From: Deltaproteobacteria bacterium
GTDB taxonomy: Bacteria; Desulfobacterota; Desulfobacteria; Desulfobacterales; B30-G6
Assembly (NCBI GenBank): GCA_022340465.1
Contig: JAJDNW010000056.1
Location: 40,145 to 104,144 of the forward strand
DNA: 64,000 bases
Direction of reading: 5' to 3'
Below the pieces are notes generated by a model. That model was not told the DNA's origin and made no database searches. It was given only the letters and a program-made list of their open reading frames with translations. The position numbers and the translations under genes are program-made. Position 1 is the first letter of the stretch; each line of letters starts with the position of its first letter. This document shows, piece after piece, positions 8,825-17,554 of the stretch.

Positions 8825-8895
8825 GGGGTGTGTTCCGCCGTACGGCCGTGCTGCGCATCACCGTAAGGATCGATGCCTGTTATGATGCGTGCGCT

Positions 8896-9186
8896 TCAAC
8901 CGTTGACGGGTTGCCGGGTTTTGGCGGCATTTTTTTCTTTATGAATAAAGTATAGATTGCGGCCGTAAACGATGATGCCGGCTGACTGGCCGACGATAAA
9001 AACAGGGTCCTTGCGATATATGGAATAGATCAAGAGCAACAGGGAGCCTGCAATGCTGAAATACCAGAACAAAACCGGCATGACACTTTTTTTGGCTTTT
9101 TCGCTTGCTATCCATTGAATGATGAAGCGAAATGAAAAAAGCAGTTGAGCGCAAAATCCCAGGGCAATCCAGAAATATTCTTTCAC
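8896..9186 (-). CDS. Small LAB_N (lipid A biosynthesis N-terminal) membrane protein
   Basis: The 96-residue protein has three hydrophobic helices and the LAB_N pattern (FRFIIQWIASEKAKKSVMP, VFIVGQSAGIIVYGRNLYFI). In other bacteria this domain is fused to LpxB or stands alone next to GT2 and ArnT-like genes. The start is a GTG at 9186, with AAGGAG 8 bases upstream. It lies between the GT2 and the ArnT-like gene in one minus-strand operon. Its biochemical role is not established; a part in lipid-linked sugar handling is inferred. Confidence 0.85.
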   Translation of the reverse strand: MKEYFWIALGFCAQLLFSFRFIIQWIASEKAKKSVMPVLFWYFSIAGSLLLLIYSIYRKDPVFIVGQSAGIIVYGRNLYFIHKEKNAAKTRQPVNG

Positions 9187-9223
9187 CTGTTGTACTCCTT
9201 TTCTTCAACCAAGACGGTCGCTT

Positions 9224-9955
9224 TCAGAGGCTTTTTTTTGATATGCGGTATCGGATGTATCTTTTTTTTATCCAGATAAATGCAAGCGTGTCTATAAAGG
9301 GGCCGATCAAACGGTTGCGCAGATTGTATTTGGCCGTGCCGGCATATCGCGGAAAGTGCTGTACGGGGACCTGTTTGACGCTGCCGCCCTGAAGTTGTAC
9401 CAGGGCCGGGATGAAGCGGTGCATACCGATAAAAAAGGGCATACTGCGTGCGTAATCGGTTTTCATTACCTTCAGGGGGCAACACGTGTCTTCGATGCCG
9501 TCATCGATCATCACTCTGCGGGCGGTATTGGCGACCCGGGAAGATATTTTCTTAACGACGCTGTCGTTGCGTTGATGGCGGATACCGTTCACGAGGTCAT
9601 ATTGCGGAAAAAATTCGAAAAATTTCAAAAAATCAACCGGCGATGTCTGGACATCGGCGTCGATATAGCCGACAAGCGCACTTTCAGTGCTGTCAATGCC
9701 CGCTTTGAGCGCGGTGCTCAAGCCCGTGTTCTTGTCCAGGGCGATAAATTTGTAGCAATCATCCGCAGCACATATGGTCTGGATCATCGCCTGGCTGTCA
9801 TCTGTCGAGCCGTCATTGACGAACATAACCGTCGTTGGAACAGGCGCTTGCGTTAAGAATCGATCCATTTCATTTTTGAAATGATCCAGGCAGGGTTCCT
9901 CGTTAAATATGGGTACGACAATTGTTAAACTGTCGATTTGTTGTGTTGCAGGCAT
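9224..9955 (-). CDS. GT2 glycosyltransferase, polyprenyl-phosphate sugar synthase type
   Basis: The 243-residue protein has the GT-A fold of DPM/ArnC-like enzymes: TIVVPIFNEEPCLDHF, FVNDGSTDDSQ and the metal-binding YIDADVQTSP. A C-terminal part follows with RYAGTAKYNLRNRL and a short amphipathic, basic tail. Such enzymes transfer a sugar from a nucleotide sugar to undecaprenyl phosphate. It heads the three-gene operon with the LAB_N and ArnT-like genes. The sugar is not predictable. The three genes look lower in G+C than the neighbouring comM region. Confidence 0.88.
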   Translation of the reverse strand: MPATQQIDSLTIVVPIFNEEPCLDHFKNEMDRFLTQAPVPTTVMFVNDGSTDDSQAMIQTICAADDCYKFIALDKNTGLSTALKAGIDSTESALVGYIDADVQTSPVDFLKFFEFFPQYDLVNGIRHQRNDSVVKKISSRVANTARRVMIDDGIEDTCCPLKVMKTDYARSMPFFIGMHRFIPALVQLQGGSVKQVPVQHFPRYAGTAKYNLRNRLIGPFIDTLAFIWIKKRYIRYRISKKSL

Positions 9956-10580
9956 CTTTTGTCCTCAACGGTGTGTCGGGCAGCCCAAGGGAATCCCATT
10001 CCCGGGCTCGCATGGATCCATTTGCGAATGTGTCGATTCAGACGGCCACGGCTACCTATACGACATAAACCGAATGGTTTCAAGCTGACAGGGCAAGAAA
10101 TCCGGGCCCTCCGGGTTCACCGCACCTTCGGTGTCAAGAGTCATCACGCATGGAACACGATTCGGTCTTCGCTCTTCAAGCGCCAGCGCTTCCTGGATCA
10201 TCGCCATGCGGACACCCGGTGCCGATCTGCCGATATGGGGGGCGGTTTCGATTGTTTCATAGGATTATTGGATCTGTTTGTGACATCAGAAAACGGATTT
10301 TTGAGGCCATGTTGTGAAAAAACCGACACCGGAACGGTTTTCGGCTTTATAAAGTCATTGTGGCCGCATGAACTAGCCAATAATTAAAGGCGCTCAGCTT
10401 AGGAAGGAAATATATTTCTGTTAATCATGCAGCCAGTTGTTGCTCCCTATTGGGAAAATGGTAAATGTATACGGGATTATAAACCGTATTGATGCCCTAA
10501 TCATCCAGTATTGTGTGCCTGCCCCATTCCTGCCATCATTTTCCGACGACGACTATTAATTCCAAGCAGCAGGAGACAGT
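9956..10580. other. 625-base intergenic region without a recognisable gene
   Basis: Between the divergent GT2 and comM genes I find no convincing coding region; the open frames here have no family motifs. It contains one copy of the dispersed motif (10386-10403) and a short inverted repeat ATACGG/CCGTAT (10469-10474 with 10484-10489) about 90 bases before comM. The middle part looks like decayed coding sequence, but I cannot assign it. Confidence 0.4.
10386..10403 (+). repeat. Dispersed intergenic motif, copy 4 (diverged)
   Basis: AAAGGCGCTCAGCTTAGG keeps the CGCTCAGCTTAGG half of the motif but differs in the GAAA part. It is the least certain of the copies. Confidence 0.4.
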
Positions 10581-12119
10581 GTGCTTGCCAAGGTGCTGAG
10601 CAGTGCCGTTATCGGCATCGATGCCTACCTGGTGGAGGTGGAGGTGGACATCATCCAGGGGTTGCCTTCCTTTACCACGGTGGGCCTGCCGGAAACCGCC
10701 GTCAAGGAGAGCAAGGAAAGGGTCAAGTCCGCCATTCACAATTCCGGGTACACCTTTCCCGACGACCGCATCACCGTCAACCTGGCACCGGCCAACATCA
10801 AGAAGGACGGCACCGGTTTCGACCTGCCCATCGCCCTGGGGATTCTCACCGCCACGGGCATCGTTCCCAAGCGGGCGGTGGAGCGGTTTCTGGCCATGGG
10901 CGAGCTTTCCCTGGACGGGCGCGTCAAACCGGTGAACGGGTCGCTGCCCATGGCCCTGGCGGCGAAGGAGGCGGGCTATGCCGGTATCATGGTTCCCTTC
11001 GACAATCGCCTGGAAGCTTCGGTCGTCGAGGGCATCCCGGTCTATCCGGTCAAAACCCTGGGGCATGTGGTGGCGTTCCTGGGCGGGTTTACGGAAATAG
11101 CCCCTTTGGAGACGGACGTCGCCACCTATTTCAAAGCGGGGGAACGCTTCGAAGCCGACTTTTCCGAAGTGATGGGCCAGGAGCATGTCAAACGGGCCAT
11201 GGAGGTGGCGGCCGCCGGCGGCCACAACATCCTCATGATCGGACCGCCGGGATCCGGCAAGACCATGGTGGCCAAACGCCTGGCAACCATCCTGCCGTCC
11301 CTCACATTCGACGAAGCCATCGAAACCACCAAGGTCTACAGCGTGGTGGGGCTGCTGGAAAAGGACCAGGCCCTGGTCACCTGGCGGCCCTTCAGGGCGC
11401 CCCACCACACCATATCCGATGCCGGCCTGATCGGCGGCGGGCACGTTCCCCGCCCCGGCGAGGTCAGCCTGGCGCACAACGGCGTTTTGTTTCTGGATGA
11501 ACTCGCCGAATACAAGAAGCACGTCCTGGAGGTTTTGCGCCAGCCCCTGGAAGACCTAAGGGTCACCATCTCCCGGGCGCGCTCCACCATCACCTACCCT
11601 GCGAGTTTCATGCTGGTGGCGGCCATGAATCCCTGCCCCTGCGGCTACCTCTCAGACCCCAAGCACGAGTGCCGCTGTTCCGTTCACCAGATCCAGCGCT
11701 ACCGGGCCAAGATCAGCGGCCCCCTGATGGACCGCATCGACATCCACGTCGAGGTGCCGGCCGTGCCCTACAAGCATCTGGGATCCAAACGGACTTCGGA
11801 ATTGTCCGTCGACATAAGAAAGCGCGTTACCGCGGCGCGCAATATTCAATCCCTGCGGTTTCGCAACACCGGCATTTTCTGCAATGCCCAGATGAGCAAC
11901 CGACACCTCAAAGTGCACTGCAGCATCGATGAATCTTCTCACCGGTTGCTGGAAACGGCCATCGACACCCTGGGCCTGTCCGCCCGCGCCTTTTCCCGCA
12001 TCCTCAAGATCGCCCGCACCATTGCCGACCTGGAAGCATCTGAAAAAATGTCATCCGCCCACGTTGCCGAGGCGATTCAGTACCGCAGCCTGGACCGGGG
12101 CCGTAAAAATGGGGTTTGA
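10581..12119 (+). CDS. comM: YifB/ComM-family Mg-chelatase-like AAA+ ATPase
   Basis: The 512-residue protein has the full ComM layout. An N-terminal ChlI domain (about residues 20-140, [21 protein letters not shown]) is followed by an AAA+ domain with Walker [15 protein letters not shown] and Walker [12 protein letters not shown]. Next come a Cys-rich [15 protein letters not shown] insert and a C-terminal Mg-chelatase helical domain. ComM is a hexameric helicase that promotes branch migration during natural transformation and is widespread outside competent species. The GTG at 10581 is supported by AGGAG at 10571. Confidence 0.93.
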   Translation: MLAKVLSSAVIGIDAYLVEVEVDIIQGLPSFTTVGLPETAVKESKERVKSAIHNSGYTFPDDRITVNLAPANIKKDGTGFDLPIALGILTATGIVPKRAVERFLAMGELSLDGRVKPVNGSLPMALAAKEAGYAGIMVPFDNRLEASVVEGIPVYPVKTLGHVVAFLGGFTEIAPLETDVATYFKAGERFEADFSEVMGQEHVKRAMEVAAAGGHNILMIGPPGSGKTMVAKRLATILPSLTFDEAIETTKVYSVVGLLEKDQALVTWRPFRAPHHTISDAGLIGGGHVPRPGEVSLAHNGVLFLDELAEYKKHVLEVLRQPLEDLRVTISRARSTITYPASFMLVAAMNPCPCGYLSDPKHECRCSVHQIQRYRAKISGPLMDRIDIHVEVPAVPYKHLGSKRTSELSVDIRKRVTAARNIQSLRFRNTGIFCNAQMSNRHLKVHCSIDESSHRLLETAIDTLGLSARAFSRILKIARTIADLEASEKMSSAHVAEAIQYRSLDRGRKNGV

Positions 12120-12230
12120 ATGATGATATAAAAATTGCGTTCGTAATTGACTTGAGATATGAATCGCGTGGATACCGATGTTTTGCTAAGACTGGAATCG
12201 GCTGCGGGCTGCGGCCATTAATCTGAAATG

Positions 12231-12299
12231 AAAACCCGGCGAGGGTTTTGGGTGCATCCGAAGGATTTTCCGCGAACGGCGAGCGGCTTCGCGGAAAAT
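12231..12299 (+). promoter_or_regulatory. Three consecutive hairpins between comM and moxR
   Basis: Three perfect stems follow one another. AAAACCC (12231-12237) pairs with GGGTTTT (12243-12249). ATCC (12256-12259) pairs with GGAT (12263-12266). ATTTTCCGCGAA (12265-12276) pairs with TTCGCGGAAAAT (12288-12299), a 12-bp stem. No long T-run follows. They may be a terminator of comM or a folded leader of the moxR operon, whose first gene starts 33 bases later. Confidence 0.45.
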
Positions 12300-12331
12300 T
12301 CTGACGTTGCTTCAATGTTTGGGAATACATC

Positions 12332-13297
12332 ATGACGACGCTTGAATCGATAAAAGAACTGCAGGCACGGATGGAACAATCCATCATCGGTCAGAAACAG
12401 GTTGTCAACCGGTTGATTATCGGTCTGCTGGCCGACGGCAACCTGCTGCTCGAAGGGTTGCCCGGACTGGCCAAGACCAGGGCGGTCAAGAGCATGGCCG
12501 CAAATCTATCCGCAGGGCTCTCCCGCATCCAGTTCACTCCGGATCTGCTGCCGTCGGACATTACCGGCACGGAGGTATATCACGCCTCTGGTGGAAAGGA
12601 TCTGTTTGAATTTCAGCCCGGCCCCATTTTTTCCAACCTGATTCTGGCCGACGAAATCAATCGGTCCCCGGCCAAGGTGCAGGCCGCACTGTTGGAGGCC
12701 ATGGAAGAAAGACAGGTGACGGTGGCCGGAAAAACGCATAAAATGGAGCGGCTTTTCATGGTCCTGGCCACCCAGAACCCCATCGAGCAGGAGGGAACCT
12801 ACCCCCTGCCCGAGGCCCAGATGGACCGCTTTCTCATGCATGTCAGGATCGACTATCCCGGCGATGCGGACGAACTGGAGATCATCCGTCTGGTGCGCGG
12901 TGAGCAGGGGGCGGGCCCGGATCGAAAGCCGGAAGCCATTGCCCAGGAGGCCGTGTTCTCCGCCCGGGATGAGATCAACGGGATCTATTCTTCGGAAACG
13001 ATTGAACGCTATATTGTTGATTTGATCAGCGCCACCCGCTACCCCGGCAAATACGGCCAAGAACTTGCCGGCTGGCTGGAAGTCGGCGCCAGCCCCCGGG
13101 GCAGTCTCGCCATCGATAAATGTTCCCGGGTGCATGCCTGGCTGGAGGGCCGGGACCACGTCGTTCCGGATGACGTGCGGGCGGTGGTCCATGACTGCCT
13201 GCGCCACCGGTTGATATTGAGCTACGAAGCCAATGCCGCAGGCATGCATGCCGATCAGGTAATCGATGCTGTGGTCAAACAGGTAGCGGTAGCGTGA
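12332..13297 (+). CDS. MoxR-family AAA+ ATPase
   Basis: The 321-residue protein has Walker A GLPGLAKTRAVKSM, Walker B LILADEINRSPAKVQAALLEAMEE, the sensor block FMVLATQNPIEQEGTYPLPEAQMDRF and the C-terminal AAA lid. MoxR ATPases act as chaperones with VWA-domain partners. It is the first gene of a seven-gene plus-strand operon containing DUF58, DUF4381 and Bat-type VWA genes, the standard MoxR-Bat layout. The ATG at 12332 has GGGA upstream. A role in envelope stress or protein complex maturation is inferred from the family. Confidence 0.93.
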   Translation: MTTLESIKELQARMEQSIIGQKQVVNRLIIGLLADGNLLLEGLPGLAKTRAVKSMAANLSAGLSRIQFTPDLLPSDITGTEVYHASGGKDLFEFQPGPIFSNLILADEINRSPAKVQAALLEAMEERQVTVAGKTHKMERLFMVLATQNPIEQEGTYPLPEAQMDRFLMHVRIDYPGDADELEIIRLVRGEQGAGPDRKPEAIAQEAVFSARDEINGIYSSETIERYIVDLISATRYPGKYGQELAGWLEVGASPRGSLAIDKCSRVHAWLEGRDHVVPDDVRAVVHDCLRHRLILSYEANAAGMHADQVIDAVVKQVAVA

Positions 13298-13330
13298 ACC
13301 CCACAGTTGCAACACTGGGCCGAACCTAAT

Positions 13331-13349
13331 TTGGAACGCTCGGCTTAGG
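13331..13349 (+). repeat. Dispersed intergenic motif, copy 5
   Basis: TTGGAACGCTCGGCTTAGG matches the extended motif. It lies in the 76-base gap between moxR and the DUF58 gene, inside what should be one operon. Confidence 0.6.
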
Positions 13350-13373
13350 TTGAAGTAAGGTGTAACGGTCATT

Positions 13374-14357
13374 ATGCAGTCCCCGCAAAACGAGAACAAG
13401 CCTGGCGTCTATGCCACCCTGGAGGAATTGATCCGCCTTCAGCACAAAACGGCGGGGTTCAGCTTTCTCCCCAGGCAGCCGGTTCACAGCCTGCTGGCCG
13501 GCAGGCATGCATCGCGGCTTCGCGGCAGGGGGCTCGATTTCGAGGAACTCAGACAGTACCGGCCGGGGGACGATATCCGCACGATGGACTGGAAGGCGAC
13601 CCGGCGAACCGGGCAGCCCTATGTACGGGTTTACACAGAGGACAGGGAACGGCCGGTTCTGCTGGTGGTGGATCAGCGCCTGTCCATGTTTTTCGGCTCG
13701 CAGGTCAACATGAAATCGGTCACGGCCGCCCACACGGCCGCCCTTGCGGCCTGGCGGGTGGTGACTGTCGGTGACCGAGTGGGCGCGGTCGTCTTCAACG
13801 ACGATGACATACAGGTGATCCGGCACCGGCCTTCGAAAAAAACGGTAATGCAAATTCTCCGCATCATCGTGGAGCAGAACCATAAGCTGGGCATCGACCG
13901 GGGGATCTTTCCCGTTTCCGGCATGCTCAACCAGGCCCTTCGCAAGACCGTTTCCCTAACGGGTCATGACTATCTTGTCTGCGTGATCAGTGATTTTTTT
14001 GGAATGAACGATGAAACCCTGCAGCATGCAAAACAGCTCTGCCGGCACAACGACCTTATATTGGTGCCGGTGTACGACCCCCTGGCGAAAAAATTGCCGG
14101 AAAACGGTTCGCTGATCATCAGCGACGGCGGAAGCCAGATCAGGCTGGACTTTCACGACCGGCAATTGAAAGAACGTTTCCCGGAATTTCTCCAGGGCCG
14201 CCTGAAACCCCTGTCCGATTCCCTGAGCCGAATGGGTGCTCCGGTGCTTCCCGTCAACACGGCGGAAGACGTGGCCCAACAGGTTCGAAAAGCTCTTGGA
14301 TTCGTTCCCGGCAAACAGGCGCGGGCAGGGAAGGTGGCCGTAAGGGGAGCCCGCTGA
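13374..14357 (+). CDS. DUF58 (VWA-like) protein of the MoxR operon
   Basis: The 327-residue protein has the DUF58 hallmark RGRGLDFEELRQYRPGDDIR (about residues 50-69) followed by DWKATRRTGQPYVR. A VWA-like core follows with a degenerate metal-site motif DQRLSMFFGS in place of DxSxS. DUF58 proteins are the usual first partner of MoxR and are cytoplasmic or membrane-tethered; I see no membrane helix here. The ATG at 13374 lies 76 bases after moxR. Confidence 0.9.
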   Translation: MQSPQNENKPGVYATLEELIRLQHKTAGFSFLPRQPVHSLLAGRHASRLRGRGLDFEELRQYRPGDDIRTMDWKATRRTGQPYVRVYTEDRERPVLLVVDQRLSMFFGSQVNMKSVTAAHTAALAAWRVVTVGDRVGAVVFNDDDIQVIRHRPSKKTVMQILRIIVEQNHKLGIDRGIFPVSGMLNQALRKTVSLTGHDYLVCVISDFFGMNDETLQHAKQLCRHNDLILVPVYDPLAKKLPENGSLIISDGGSQIRLDFHDRQLKERFPEFLQGRLKPLSDSLSRMGAPVLPVNTAEDVAQQVRKALGFVPGKQARAGKVAVRGAR

Positions 14358-14392
14358 TTTGTGCAAGCAGCCCATGAATGGTTGAATCACAC

Positions 14393-14944
14393 ATGCCCGC
14401 TTCGACCAGTTTAGAAAACCTGCACGACATCGTCGTTCCGGGGCCTGTCTCCTGGCTGCCCCCGGCACCGGGCTGGTACGCGCTGGGGGTGACCCTGCTG
14501 CTTTTACTTATCTGGGGAGCGGTTGCCTGGTATCGGCGTCGGCAGCGCAACGCATACCGGCGCCAGGCGCTGGCCGAGCTGGCGCGCATCGAAAAGGCCC
14601 TTGCCGAAGGCGGGGCCGCCGTCCATCGCCTGCTGCCCCGCCTGCCGGCGCTCCTCAAACGCACGGCCCTTGCCGCCTATGGCCGCGGGGAGGTCGCATC
14701 ACTTTGCGGAAAACCATGGCTCGATTTTCTCGATCGCAGCATCGGCAAATCGCTTTTTTCCGGCGAGAACGGGCGACTGTTGCTGGCCTGTTCGTACGCT
14801 TCCGCAACCCTTCTCGATGGGATCAGCCGGAAACAGGTCCGCAGTCTTAGCCGGGCCGTGCGCGCCTGGCTGGCCGGTCACCGCGTGATCGCCGCGAACA
14901 GAGCCTATGCAACAAATGGCTTAAAAGCGAAGGGTTCCACCTGA
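14393..14944 (+). CDS. DUF4381 single-pass membrane protein
   Basis: The protein of about 183 residues begins MPASTSLENLHDIVVPGPVSW, then has one membrane helix (LGVTLLLLLIWGAVAWY) followed by a basic juxtamembrane stretch and a helical cytoplasmic domain. This is the DUF4381 pattern found between DUF58 and BatA in MoxR operons. The ATG at 14393 fits the family start better than the in-frame ATG at 14378. Its function is not known beyond its place in the operon. Confidence 0.85.
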   Translation: MPASTSLENLHDIVVPGPVSWLPPAPGWYALGVTLLLLLIWGAVAWYRRRQRNAYRRQALAELARIEKALAEGGAAVHRLLPRLPALLKRTALAAYGRGEVASLCGKPWLDFLDRSIGKSLFSGENGRLLLACSYASATLLDGISRKQVRSLSRAVRAWLAGHRVIAANRAYATNGLKAKGST

Positions 14945-14947
14945 TTT

Positions 14948-15925
14948 ATGTTTATTTTTGCCGATATATGGCTGTTTTGTCTTCTGCCCCTGCCGTTGCT
15001 CTTTCGGTGGTTTGCCCGGCCCTTTCGCGAAGAGCGGCCGGCGGTGCGGGTTCCCTTTTTTGACGACCTGGTAGCCCTTTCCGGCCAGGATCCGGGCAGC
15101 GGTAGCATCGTTCGCAGGCAACCGCTGTTGCGGCAGGTCGCGGTGAGCCTCGGATGGATACTGCTGGTTGCCGCCCTGGCCAGGCCCCAGTGGGTCGCAC
15201 CGCCGATCAACAAGCAGATTCCTTCCCGGGACCTTCTCCTGGGTGTGGACCTTTCAGCTTCCATGAAAACGGAAGATTTTACGACCGCCGACGGCAGAAA
15301 AGGCACCCGGCTGGCGGCGGTCAAAGGCGTGCTCGACGAATTCCTCGAACGGCGCAAGGGGGACCGGGTCGGTCTCATCTTTTTTGGCACGGCGCCCTTT
15401 ATCCAGGCGCCGTTTACCGAAGATCTCGACACCTGCCGAGAATTGATGCGCGAGGCCCAGGTGGGCATGGCCGGACCCAGGACGGCCCTGGGCGATACCA
15501 TCGGCCTGGCCATCAACATGTTCAAGAAGAGCAAGGTCAAAGACAAGCTCCTGATCCTGCTCACCGACGGCAACGACACCAGTTCCGGGTTGGAGCCGAA
15601 AAAGGCCGCCGGAATCGCCAAAGAAGAGGGCATTGTCATCTACACCGTGGCAGTGGGCGATCCCAGAGCTGCGGGCGAGCAAAAGCTCGATGAAAAAGAC
15701 CTGAAGGCCGTGGCCGAGATGACCGGCGGCTATTACTTCTGGGCCGGCGACCGCACGAGGCTCGAGGAGATCTACAACCGAATCGATCGCCTGAGCACCC
15801 ACAAAATCGACAGTATCAGTTATCGGCCTAAAATAGATCTCTATTACTGGCCTCTGTCAATGGTGATCGTACTGAGCATGCTGCCGCTCACGGGACGGAT
15901 CGTTCGAATGCGGAGGCCGGCTTGA
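14948..15925 (+). CDS. BatA-type VWA protein
   Basis: The 325-residue protein has an N-terminal membrane helix and a second near residue 60 (LGWILLVAALARPQW). An extracytoplasmic VWA domain with an intact metal-ion-dependent adhesion site follows (LGVDLSASM, then the Thr loop and LTDGNDTSSG). The last membrane helix (WPLSMVIVLSMLPLTG) is near the C-terminus. The layout is that of BatA (aerotolerance operon of Bacteroides). The gene overlaps the next by one base, so translation is coupled. Confidence 0.9.
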   Translation: MFIFADIWLFCLLPLPLLFRWFARPFREERPAVRVPFFDDLVALSGQDPGSGSIVRRQPLLRQVAVSLGWILLVAALARPQWVAPPINKQIPSRDLLLGVDLSASMKTEDFTTADGRKGTRLAAVKGVLDEFLERRKGDRVGLIFFGTAPFIQAPFTEDLDTCRELMREAQVGMAGPRTALGDTIGLAINMFKKSKVKDKLLILLTDGNDTSSGLEPKKAAGIAKEEGIVIYTVAVGDPRAAGEQKLDEKDLKAVAEMTGGYYFWAGDRTRLEEIYNRIDRLSTHKIDSISYRPKIDLYYWPLSMVIVLSMLPLTGRIVRMRRPA

Positions 15926-16890
15926 TGCACTTCTTCCACGACCTCCACTTCCTGCGTCCCTGGCTGTTCGTTTTACTGGTTCCGGCTGCCGGGCTGATCG
16001 GGTACGCATTGCGAAACCGGGAAAGCCGGTATGGCATGCAGACACTGATTGCCGGGCATCTGCTCGATCATTTGCTGATCGGCAGAGGACAGCAGCATCG
16101 GCGTTTTCCGCTTTATCTGCTGGCTGCATTCTGGGCAATCGGAATCGTGGCTGTTTCCGGCCCGACATGGAAAAAGGAACCGTCGCCGTTTGCACAGGAT
16201 ACCGCCGGACTGGTCATTGTCCTCAAGGTCACCCCCTCCATGATGGCCCGGGACATCCAGCCATCCCGCCTCACCCGGGCCACCCAGAAAATTCATGACC
16301 TGCTCAAACGGCGCCCCGGTGCGAAGACCGCACTCATCGCCTACAGCGCTTCGAGCCATCTGGTCATGCCCTTTACCGTTGACCCCGGTATCATCGACAT
16401 GTTCAGCCAGGCCCTGAGTCCCGATGTCATGCCTGACAGCGGGGATAAACCGGTAGCGGGGCTCGAGCAGGCAGCCGCGCTCTTGGAACGGGCAGAGATG
16501 GCCGGATCTATTCTGCTCATTGCCGATTCGCTGCCCGGGTCGCAAACCGCGGTGTTGGAGCGATTTCGCCGGGAGAAAGAGATTCCGGTGCATCTTTACG
16601 CCATGGCTGCGCCCAAGGGCGTGCGCGTTCCACTGGACAGCCCGCCGGCGCCGGCCTTGAATCCCGGCGCATTGAAAAAAGCGGCCTCGGTCGTCGGCGC
16701 CGATTTGACGGTGGTGACCGCCGATGACGGGGACATCCGGAAACTGGCGGAACGGATCAAATCCAGCATGTCCACCGCCCGGGAGAATCAGGGGCAGCGC
16801 TGGCAGGATATGGGCTACTGGGCGTTGCCGGTGTTGTTGGCGATCGCGCTCTTTTTCTTCCGCCGGGGATGGATGGTGGCCTATGAATGA
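15925..16890 (+). CDS. BatB-type VWA protein with a degenerate metal site
   Basis: The 321-residue protein has the same topology as BatA: two N-terminal helices, a VWA domain and a C-terminal helix (YWALPVLLAIALFFFRRGW). The metal-site motif expected as DxSxS reads KVTPS in VIVLKVTPSMM, so metal binding is probably lost, while LLIADSLPG remains in the position of the second loop. The ATG at 15925 overlaps the BatA stop by one base. The loss of the metal site beside an intact BatA suggests a structural role in a heterodimer; this is inference. Confidence 0.85.
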   Translation: MHFFHDLHFLRPWLFVLLVPAAGLIGYALRNRESRYGMQTLIAGHLLDHLLIGRGQQHRRFPLYLLAAFWAIGIVAVSGPTWKKEPSPFAQDTAGLVIVLKVTPSMMARDIQPSRLTRATQKIHDLLKRRPGAKTALIAYSASSHLVMPFTVDPGIIDMFSQALSPDVMPDSGDKPVAGLEQAAALLERAEMAGSILLIADSLPGSQTAVLERFRREKEIPVHLYAMAAPKGVRVPLDSPPAPALNPGALKKAASVVGADLTVVTADDGDIRKLAERIKSSMSTARENQGQRWQDMGYWALPVLLAIALFFFRRGWMVAYE

Positions 16891-17554
16891 CGTCGGGAAA
16901 TACATGCCGCTGGCAGTAACGCTGATCGGCACCTGTTCTTTTCTCATCGCCCTCTCCCTTGTCAATTGGTCATCGGGGGATCTTTTTCTCACCCCGGACC
17001 AGCAGGGGAGAATCTACATGTCCCGCAAGGCGTACCGGAACGCCGCCCGGGTTTTCCAGGATCCCCTGCAGCGTGGCACCGCCTTGTACCGTGCCGGCGA
17101 TTTCAAGGGTGCGGCCGCCTCGTTCGGCCAGGACGATTCCGTCGAGGCTTTGTACAACCGGGCCAATGCCCTGCTCATGCTGGGTGAATACGACCAGGCC
17201 GTTGTCGGTTACCGCAGAGCCCTGGCCGGAAAGCCCGGCTGGAAAGAGGCCGCCGACAATCTCGAACTCGCACTGCAGCGAAAAAATAGACTGCACCTCC
17301 CCAACGAAGGGGATGAGGGCACCGGCGGTATGCTGGCACCGGACAAGATCGTCTTTGACGAGCAGGCGGCCAATGCGACGGAGGATCAGAAAGAGACGGT
17401 CTCGGGGGGGAAACAGCGGCTCTCGGATGCAGAATTGAGCGCCATGTGGCTGCGCCGGGTGCAGACACGGCCGGCGGATTTTTTGCGCGCCAAATTCTCA
17501 TACCAGGCTGCACGGCAAACGACAGGCGATCCGGAACAGGGGGGGGCAGAGTGA
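16883..17554 (+). CDS. BatC-type TPR protein
   Basis: The ATG at 16883 (MNDVGKYMPLAV) overlaps the BatB stop by 8 bases. The 223-residue product starts with a membrane helix or uncleaved signal (LAVTLIGTCSFLIALSLV). It then has TPR-like helices (YMSRKAYRNAARVFQDP, DSVEALYNRANALLMLGEYD, QAVVGYRRALAGKPGWKEA) and a polar tail. It corresponds to the TPR part of BatB/BatC proteins. It is expected to be a periplasmic scaffold for the VWA proteins. Confidence 0.85.
   Translation: MNDVGKYMPLAVTLIGTCSFLIALSLVNWSSGDLFLTPDQQGRIYMSRKAYRNAARVFQDPLQRGTALYRAGDFKGAAASFGQDDSVEALYNRANALLMLGEYDQAVVGYRRALAGKPGWKEAADNLELALQRKNRLHLPNEGDEGTGGMLAPDKIVFDEQAANATEDQKETVSGGKQRLSDAELSAMWLRRVQTRPADFLRAKFSYQAARQTTGDPEQGGAE

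Noticed and set aside
10133..10170. A third copy of the structured element, suggested by TGGAACACGATT near 10153
   Set aside because: Only about 12 bases match the terminal hairpin and the upstream half-stem is absent, so chance similarity is likely.
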